From DAOVGU01 sp030637775 [NCBI: bacterium] (GTDB lineage Bacteria > Ratteibacteria > UBA8468), in the NCBI GenBank assembly GCA_030637775.1, contig DAOWFY010000049.1, positions 1 through 21,449 of the forward strand: a stretch of 21,449 nucleotides of DNA. The letters run 5' to 3'. Under the pieces are notes generated by a model. The model made no database searches. It was not told where the DNA came from and saw nothing but the letters and a program-made list of their open reading frames with translations. Shown here one piece after another: positions 16,643-21,449 of this stretch; positions within the stretch are counted from its first letter, which is position 1, and every line of letters begins with the position of its first letter. The position numbers were made by a program, and so were the translations under genes.

Positions 16643-16747
16643 ATGGGCTATCTTTTAGGCATTGATTTAGGCACCTTAAGTTTGAAGACTCTTCTTCTCG
16701 ATGAAGAGGGCAAAGTAAGAGGAAAGATGACCGAAAGAATTAGATAG
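16643..16747 (+). pseudogene. N-terminal stump of an FGGY-family sugar kinase
   Basis: The frame reads MGYLLGIDLGTLSLKTLLLD, then EEGKVRGKMTERIR and a stop. This is the first phosphate-binding segment of FGGY carbohydrate kinases (xylulokinase-like), whose full length is near 500 residues. Only 34 codons remain. The gene starts two bases after the epimerase stop and is cut just before the higher-GC cassette at 16767. The rest of the kinase is not in the window. Confidence 0.8.
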
Positions 16748-16766
16748 AAACTCTCGGTATAAAAAG

Positions 16767-17582
16767 ATGAAAGTCTCCCTTTTCAGCCAAAGCCTATTTG
16801 CCTATGACCTGTCCAAAGCAATTGCGACAACGGCGAGGCTCGGGTTTCCTGCAATAGAACTTGCTTGCGCAAATCCTCACTTTGACCTGAAAACAGCCTG
16901 CAAGGAACCGGAACGGATCGCTGAGCAAGTTCAGCAGGCAGGACTGGAAGTTTCGGCGCTCTCACTATCAAACACCTTCACCGATGCAGGCCACCTTGAT
17001 GAACAGATTGAAGTAGCAACGATTTATATTCGTCTGGCACCATTGTTCAAAACAAGGTTGCTCAAGTTGACCCCAGGCTCGCCCGGTTCGGCCGAGGCTA
17101 CAGAAGAACACTGGCAATCTCTTGCAAATGCTCTGAACAGGTTAATCCCAATAGCCAGAGATGTTGGTGTGCGGCTTGCCTTTGAGACTCACATGCGACA
17201 ACTGACAGATACATTGGCCTCATCGCAACGGTTAATGAAGATCGCTCCCGCCGATGTGGTGGGACTAACTGTAGATTTTCTAAACCTGGCATTTGCTGGT
17301 GAAAAAATGACCGAGGTTATTCACGTTCTTAAGGACCGCATGTATCATACACATATCAAGAATGGATATATCGATTCGAAAGGAGGGTGGCATTTTCAAG
17401 CGCTTGACAAGGGGCTACTGGATTACATTGCGCTATTGAACCTGCTGCATGATGCAGGTTACACCAGGTATCTGTCCATTGAGTGTTTAAGTCCTCAAGC
17501 GGCTGAGAAGCCCTGTGAAACAGCCCGAAGAGATTTAGAAATACTTCTTAATGCCTTAATCAATAAAGAAGATGAGAAGTGA
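16767..17582 (+). CDS. Xylose-isomerase-like TIM-barrel sugar phosphate isomerase/epimerase
   Basis: The 271-residue product is a second TIM-barrel member of the AP-endonuclease-2/xylose-isomerase-like superfamily. Candidate metal ligands are Glu140 (FETHM), Asp170 (TVDFLN), His196 (HTHIKN) and Glu239 (SIECLS). The substrate is unknown. It overlaps the aldo/keto reductase by 11 bases, so the two are probably a functional pair. Base composition is higher in G+C than in the surrounding genes: bases 17041-17100 hold 34 G or C of 60, against 23 of 60 at 16081-16140. That fits recent acquisition together with the next gene. No strong ribosome binding site is seen. Confidence 0.85.
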   Translation: MKVSLFSQSLFAYDLSKAIATTARLGFPAIELACANPHFDLKTACKEPERIAEQVQQAGLEVSALSLSNTFTDAGHLDEQIEVATIYIRLAPLFKTRLLKLTPGSPGSAEATEEHWQSLANALNRLIPIARDVGVRLAFETHMRQLTDTLASSQRLMKIAPADVVGLTVDFLNLAFAGEKMTEVIHVLKDRMYHTHIKNGYIDSKGGWHFQALDKGLLDYIALLNLLHDAGYTRYLSIECLSPQAAEKPCETARRDLEILLNALINKEDEK

Positions 17583-18540
17583 ACGGTTGGTGGCGGGTAT
17601 CGATAAACCGGTTTCAGAATTAGTCCTAGGAACAGCCTGGTACTCGCTCAAGGAGAAAGAACAATGGTTCGGTCTGATGGATAACTTTATAAGGTATGGC
17701 GGAACAACTATCGACACAGGGCGAATCTACGGGGAGAGTGAAGATGTAATCGGGCTCTGGATGCAGAATCGGGCAAACCGGGACCGGATTGTCATTATTA
17801 CCAAGGGTGGACTTTCGGAAAAACATCCAGAACGTCTTGCTGTGGAAGGATTTCAGGATAAAATTAAGAAGGATATCACCCGGAGTCTGAAATGCCTCCG
17901 GACAAATTATATCGATTTATACTTCCTGCACCGTGATACCCCATCGATTCCAGTAGCGGAGATTGTTGAGTGTTTGAATGCGGAACTAAAATGTGGTCGT
18001 ATCCACGCCTTTGGTGGCTCAAACTGGGAACTTCATCGCGTAGATGAAGCTAACGAGTATGCCTATAAATACGGTATGACTGGATTTGCCGCGGTCAGCA
18101 ACAATCTCAGTCTTGCGGTTTCCGCCGGCCCTTTTTACCCGGGATTGGTCTCAACCGATAAATCTGGCGAATGCTGGCATGCAGAGACCAATATCCCTCT
18201 TTTTTCCTGGTCATCACAGGCGCGGGGATTTTTCACTGGCCGTTATCGTCCCCAGATGTATGGCAGGATCGATAGGATTGAAGACGGGTTTACGAAAAGA
18301 ATGATTGAGGTCTACGGCACTGACGAAAACTTTGAGCGGTTCCACCGGGCTGAGGAACTGAGTGAAAGGAAGGGTGGTTATTCGGCGGTGCAGGTAGCAT
18401 TAGCCTGGGTGCTACATCGACCGTTTACGGTGCTGCCGGTAGTGGGTCCACATACAGAGGAAGAGCTGGCATCGTGCGTGGCTGCCCTCTCGATTAAACT
18501 GACCGAACCGGAAATCAGATGGTTGAATCTGGAGACTTAG
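17572..18540 (+). CDS. Aldo/keto reductase
   Basis: This is an NADP(H)-dependent TIM-barrel oxidoreductase. The catalytic tetrad is complete: Asp48 and Tyr53 (TIDTGRIYGESE), Lys78 (IITKGGL) and His120 (YFLHRDTP). The C-terminal part has ALAWVLHRPFTVLPVVGP, near the cofactor-binding end. It is 322 residues, normal length. The sequence resembles the L-glyceraldehyde-3-phosphate reductase/YdjG-like branch more than classical aldose reductases; the substrate is not fixed. It overlaps the preceding isomerase by 11 bases and shares that gene's higher G+C, so the two probably arrived as one cassette. Confidence 0.88.
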   Translation: MRSERLVAGIDKPVSELVLGTAWYSLKEKEQWFGLMDNFIRYGGTTIDTGRIYGESEDVIGLWMQNRANRDRIVIITKGGLSEKHPERLAVEGFQDKIKKDITRSLKCLRTNYIDLYFLHRDTPSIPVAEIVECLNAELKCGRIHAFGGSNWELHRVDEANEYAYKYGMTGFAAVSNNLSLAVSAGPFYPGLVSTDKSGECWHAETNIPLFSWSSQARGFFTGRYRPQMYGRIDRIEDGFTKRMIEVYGTDENFERFHRAEELSERKGGYSAVQVALAWVLHRPFTVLPVVGPHTEEELASCVAALSIKLTEPEIRWLNLET

Positions 18541-18594
18541 GATGATTTGCAGCTTATATTGGAGGAGACCAGAAAATATCAGAGAGTGAAATGA
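18541..18594 (+). other. Short open tail before the third isomerase, possible gene remnant
   Basis: After the reductase stop the same frame stays open for 17 codons (DDLQLILEETRKYQRVK) and ends in a TGA that overlaps the next ATG as ATGA. That overlap is typical of operon junctions, so this may be the 3' scrap of the gene that preceded the isomerase before the cassette inserted. The match is too short to identify. Confidence 0.2.
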
Positions 18595-19412
18595 AATTTT
18601 CGATGATGTCTTATACCATGGCGAGAGGAGATTGGGGTAAAAAACCTGAGATAAAAAAGCTCTGTCAGTTCACCAGGGAACTGGGCTTAGAAGGAATTGA
18701 TTTTGTTACCACCTATGGAGTTGCTCCAAAAGAAGTCCGCAAGATTACTGATGATTACGGATTAAAAACGGTCTGTTATACCTTTTTTGCCGATATAAAT
18801 TTTCCCGATGAAAAAGACCGTCAACCCGGTCTTGATAAAATTAAGGAAGGTATTGAGGCCGCCTTAATTCTTGGGGCTGACAAGATTATGCTGCCGATAA
18901 AGGGAAAGGATGGTCTTTCCCGGGAGGGGAGCAGGAGAAATGTTGTCACTGGTCTTAAGGAGGCGGTAGAAGTTGGAAAAGCGGCAGGAGTGATTGTCAC
19001 CGTGGAGCATTTTCCTGACTTCAGAAGTCCATTCATTGTCTCAACAGATGTCAATAAGGCTCTTAAAGAAATTCCGGATTTAAAAATAACCTTTGATAGC
19101 GGGAATGTATTGACTGGAGGGGAGGAGCCCGTTCGAGCTTTTCTGAATTCAAAGGATAGCATTGTGCATACTCATTTCAAAGACTGGACTCTTTCAACCG
19201 ATAAAAAGGGATTAAAGGGGCTTGACGGAAGATATTATTCCCCAGCCCTTATCGGTGAAGGGATTGTTGACCACAAAAGTGTTTTGAGAGCGATGAAAAG
19301 AGCGGGATATGGTGGATATATAAATTTGGAATATGAGGGAAATAAATATAGTCCAACGGAAGCGATGGTTAAAGGGCTAAAGACACTTCAGGATATAATG
19401 TCGGAAATCTAA
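18591..19412 (+). CDS. Xylose-isomerase-like TIM-barrel sugar phosphate isomerase/epimerase
   Basis: The third TIM-barrel isomerase of the cluster has 273 residues. Candidate metal ligands are Glu139 (TVEHFPD), Asp169 (TFDSGN), His195 (HTHFKDW) and Glu247 (INLEYEG). An HTHFKDW signature followed by IGEGIVDH is common in family members linked to inositol or keto-sugar oxidation, often beside Gfo/Idh/MocA dehydrogenases, as here. The precise substrate is unknown. A purine-rich stretch precedes the ATG. Base composition returns to the window's norm. Confidence 0.85.
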   Translation: MKFSMMSYTMARGDWGKKPEIKKLCQFTRELGLEGIDFVTTYGVAPKEVRKITDDYGLKTVCYTFFADINFPDEKDRQPGLDKIKEGIEAALILGADKIMLPIKGKDGLSREGSRRNVVTGLKEAVEVGKAAGVIVTVEHFPDFRSPFIVSTDVNKALKEIPDLKITFDSGNVLTGGEEPVRAFLNSKDSIVHTHFKDWTLSTDKKGLKGLDGRYYSPALIGEGIVDHKSVLRAMKRAGYGGYINLEYEGNKYSPTEAMVKGLKTLQDIMSEI

Positions 19413-19442
19413 TATTCTAATATAATCAACGAGGAGGAGAAA

Positions 19443-20426
19443 ATGAAGATAGGATTTGTTGGGACGGGTGGAATTGCCAATTATCATTTAGAGCATCTTA
19501 TGGAGATTAAGGAGGCAGAGATTGTTGCTCTCTGTGACGTGGTAGAGGAGAAAGCAAAAGAGGCAGCAAAAAAGTATGGAGGAAAGTTCTATGCCGACCA
19601 CCGGAAAATGCTGGATAAGGAAAAATTGGACGCTCTCTATATCTGTATCCCTCCCTTTGCTCATCAGGATCAGGAACTCTTAGCCGCCGAAAAAGGAATT
19701 CCCTTCTTTGTGGAAAAACCTATTGGACTTTCCTTGGATTATGCGAAGAAGGTAGAGGAGAGCATTGCCAAAAACAATCTTGTTACCTCGGTTGGGTATC
19801 AGGATCGGTATCAGGATATTATTGAGAAGATAAAGAATCTTTTAGCGGAAAGGAAGACAGGACTTTTTATTGGCTACTGGATGGGAAGTATGCCAGCCGT
19901 TTCCTGGTGGCGGAAAAAGGAAGAATCCGGTGGTCAGGCTGTGGAGCAGACAACCCATATCTTCGATTTAGCCCGATACCTCTTCGGAGAGGTGGAGAAG
20001 GTAGCAGCCTTCGGCAGAACCGGATTGATGGAGGATGTCAAGGATTACAATGTTGAGGATGCCTCCTCCGCCACCCTTTACTTTAAGAATGGAGTTGTGG
20101 GCACAATATTCTCCGCCTGCTTTCTTTCTTACGTGGGAAGATGTGGAATGGATATTTACTCAAAGGATTTAGCCATAGAATATAAGGAGCGAACCTCGAT
20201 CAAGATTACGGAGACCAAGAAATCTACCGAGATTAATGTCGGCAATGATTTTGGATTTCTTGAGGACCAGGTCTTTATTGAAGCGGTAAAGAAAAATGAT
20301 GGTTCTAAAATTAGGTCAAACTATGCCGATGCTACCCGCACCTTAGCCGTAACCTTAGCTGTCAATGAGTCAATCGCCTCGGGCAAGCCTGTCGAGGTAA
20401 ATTTCTCTTGTGAGAAGAATTCTTGA
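19443..20426 (+). CDS. Gfo/Idh/MocA family NAD(P)-dependent oxidoreductase
   Basis: This 327-residue sugar or inositol dehydrogenase-like enzyme has an N-terminal Rossmann fold (GFVGTGGIANYH), the catalytic EKP at residues 91-93 (FVEKPIG), and the C-terminal domain motif GGQAVEQTTHIFDLAR with His172 and Asp175. AGGAGGAG lies just upstream of the ATG. It follows the third isomerase by 30 bases and is likely co-transcribed; together they suggest oxidation and isomerisation of a sugar or cyclitol. Its 3' end overlaps the convergent nadE by 65 bases. Confidence 0.9.
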   Translation: MKIGFVGTGGIANYHLEHLMEIKEAEIVALCDVVEEKAKEAAKKYGGKFYADHRKMLDKEKLDALYICIPPFAHQDQELLAAEKGIPFFVEKPIGLSLDYAKKVEESIAKNNLVTSVGYQDRYQDIIEKIKNLLAERKTGLFIGYWMGSMPAVSWWRKKEESGGQAVEQTTHIFDLARYLFGEVEKVAAFGRTGLMEDVKDYNVEDASSATLYFKNGVVGTIFSACFLSYVGRCGMDIYSKDLAIEYKERTSIKITETKKSTEINVGNDFGFLEDQVFIEAVKKNDGSKIRSNYADATRTLAVTLAVNESIASGKPVEVNFSCEKNS

Positions 20427-21153
20427 AAAGGGATTCGACCTTCTCAATCTTTTTCTCGGGATAGCCTAATTTTGATATTCTGTTTTTTTTATATCCTCGA
20501 TCAACCAAAAAATATAAGATTTCATCCATCTCTTCATAGGAAAGGCCCAATTCCCCTTCATCGGTCTGCCCCTTCCATAGATCGGCGCTGGGAACCTTCT
20601 TGATAATTTTTCCGGGAACGTTTAAATATTCTGCCAAAAGGAACACCTGGCTCTTATAGAGAGAGCCTAAAGGCTCGATATCCACCCCGGCATCCCCATA
20701 TTTAGTAAAATAGCCAAGGAGGAGTTCGGTGCGGTTGCTGGTTCCAATCACCAACGCTCTTTCCTTTTTGGCGACATCATAGAGGATACTCATTCTTTCT
20801 CGGGATATCTTATTACCTAAACGGATTCTATCCACTTTAGAAAAATTTTTGAAATAGGCCTTAAGCATTGGAGTAATATTGGTGATTTTATAGCGGATGC
20901 AAAGTTTTTTGGCTACCGTCTTGCCATCTGCGATATTTTTTAAGGAGCCAGTCTGGAAGGGAAGGATAAGGGCAAGAACATTTTTAGAGCCAATAGCTTT
21001 CGCTGTAAGATAGGCAACAACAGTAGAATCAAGACCACCAGAGAGCCCGATAATTCCTCTATGAAAGGGAGTTTTACCTAATTCCTGCTGAATGAATTTA
21101 ACGATGCCTCTTTCGGTCTCTTTGGGGTTAATCTTCAGTTGTTTTAACATCAT
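20362..21153 (-). CDS. nadE: NH3-dependent NAD+ synthetase
   Basis: NadE adenylates and amidates nicotinic acid adenine dinucleotide to NAD+, the last step of NAD biosynthesis. The 263-residue product has the PP-loop SGGLDST at 38-44, the conserved GTSNRTELLLGYFTKYGDAG and PSADLWKGQTDEGELGLSYEE. The glutaminase domain is absent, so free ammonia is the donor unless a partner exists. The family C-terminal motif HKR is present; about 14 further residues follow, coded across the end of the convergent oxidoreductase. ATG 21153 or 21150 can start it; no clear ribosome binding site is visible. Confidence 0.95.
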   Translation of the reverse strand: MMLKQLKINPKETERGIVKFIQQELGKTPFHRGIIGLSGGLDSTVVAYLTAKAIGSKNVLALILPFQTGSLKNIADGKTVAKKLCIRYKITNITPMLKAYFKNFSKVDRIRLGNKISRERMSILYDVAKKERALVIGTSNRTELLLGYFTKYGDAGVDIEPLGSLYKSQVFLLAEYLNVPGKIIKKVPSADLWKGQTDEGELGLSYEEMDEILYFLVDRGYKKNRISKLGYPEKKIEKVESLFKNSSHKRNLPRQACPRRLTH

Positions 21154-21243
21154 AATATATTCTAATGCTATGTTGGGAGTCTGTCAAATGCAGGTTTGGA
21201 CTCTCCACAGTTGCTGCGAGTAATTCCTGTGAAGTAAATCTTC

Positions 21244-21288
21244 TCGCATATTGCTACTAAAGTTAGCAGATAGATTAGTATCGCAATT
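21244..21288 (-). repeat. 45-bp dispersed repeat, right copy
   Basis: This is the inverted partner of 13096-13140 with 38 of 45 identities, including a perfect 20-base core (21248-21267). It lies upstream of nadE. Confidence 0.8.
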
Positions 21289-21328
21289 CCCTACTAAAGA
21301 TAGTTCGATTAGTAGGTAGCGGAATTTC
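21254..21328. repeat. Imperfect 37-bp tandem repeat
   Basis: Two units begin CTACTAAAG at 21254 and 21291, share GATTAGTA in their middle, and end in GCAATTCC and GCGGAATTTC. The first unit overlaps the 45-bp dispersed repeat, so the dispersed element may be one unit of a longer array. Confidence 0.6.
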
Positions 21329-21387
21329 TGAAAAAGGCAACAATTGACTGTCTGGGTTCAGACACATAGGTAAGAGTTAGGGTAAAT

Positions 21388-21440
21388 ATTATTCATAGTT
21401 AATGGGGGTTCTCCAAGGGGGAGTTAAAACTGTGAATAAT
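21388..21440. repeat. Terminal inverted repeat with DnaA-box-like nonamers
   Basis: ATTATTCATAGTT (21388-21400) and AACTGTGAATAAT (21428-21440) form a 13-bp inverted repeat with a single G-T wobble. The right arm contains TGTGAATAA, the complement of TTATTCACA, a perfect match to the DnaA-box consensus TTATNCACA. The left arm has TTATTCATA, one mismatch. The function is unknown. Confidence 0.5.
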
Positions 21441-21449
21441 GTTAATAAC

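Larger units (their letters stand above)
21154..21449. other. 296-bp intergenic end region with repeats
   Basis: No protein gene is seen. It holds the nadE upstream sequence, a segment distantly like the 26-bp repeat (TGTCAAATGCAGGTTTGGAC, 21183-21202), the 45-bp inverted copy, a tandem 37-bp repeat, a small hairpin TGTCTG-GGTT-CAGACA (21349-21364) and a terminal inverted repeat. Confidence 0.6.

Noticed and set aside
21254-21328. CRISPR-like repeat
   Set aside because: Only two imperfect adjacent units with no spacers, and no cas gene in the window.

Overview
The window is a piece of a low-to-moderate GC bacterial chromosome. The order of ribosomal protein genes, a zinc-ribbon uS14, a zinc-ribbon uL24, class I two-subunit fumarase and a PhoH-YbeY-DUF502-RecO block are all bacterial. 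The mix resembles uncultured candidate phyla (for example Omnitrophota, Aerophobota or WOR-3-like lineages). That placement is a guess; nothing here fixes the taxon.

Region 1 (75-6346) is a tightly packed S10-spc ribosomal protein cluster: rplC, rplD, rplW, rplB, rpsS, rplV, rpsC, rplP, rpmC, rpsQ, rplN, rplX, rplE, rpsN, rpsH. Most junctions overlap. The run stops after rpsH: the usual followers (rplF, rplR, rpsE, rpmD, rplO, secY) are not in the window. Region 2 (6398-7685) holds two tandem paralogous exported proteins that share an N-terminal GNEGY..GGSS motif, an alanine-rich heptad-repeat helix and a C-terminal LysM domain. A 71-bp perfect inverted-repeat element follows (7691-7761).

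Region 3 (7769-11998) is a housekeeping block: phoH, ybeY, a DUF502 membrane protein, recO, the two subunits of class I fumarate hydratase, and tRNA-Pro(CGG). The fumarase beta gene has been modified twice by repeats. A palindromic element sits in frame inside it, and its last codons and stop are supplied by one arm of the same repeat found upstream of phoH.

Region 4 (12023-15033) is a Leloir galactose cluster: a 34-aa ORF, galT, galE and a decayed galK with an internal deletion, a frameshift and a nonsense codon. galT and galE look intact, so the pair may now serve nucleotide-sugar supply rather than galactose catabolism.

Region 5 (15055-20426) holds a membrane-anchored protein of unknown function and a carbohydrate cluster: three xylose-isomerase-like TIM-barrel epimerases/isomerases, a 34-codon stump of an FGGY sugar kinase, an aldo/keto reductase and a Gfo/Idh/MocA oxidoreductase. 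The second isomerase and the reductase (16767-18540) are visibly richer in G+C than their neighbours and start just after the kinase stump, which suggests an inserted cassette. A convergent nadE (20362-21153, minus strand) overlaps the oxidoreductase tail. The last 296 bp carry several repeats. One is a 45-bp copy inverted relative to a copy at the galT/galE junction (13096-13140); the last is an inverted repeat containing a perfect DnaA-box-like nonamer.

No CRISPR array, rRNA gene, recognisable transposase, phage gene or defence system was found. The most distinctive content is the LysM/heptad pair placed directly behind a truncated ribosomal operon, and the small repeat elements that have rewritten the ends and interior of host genes.
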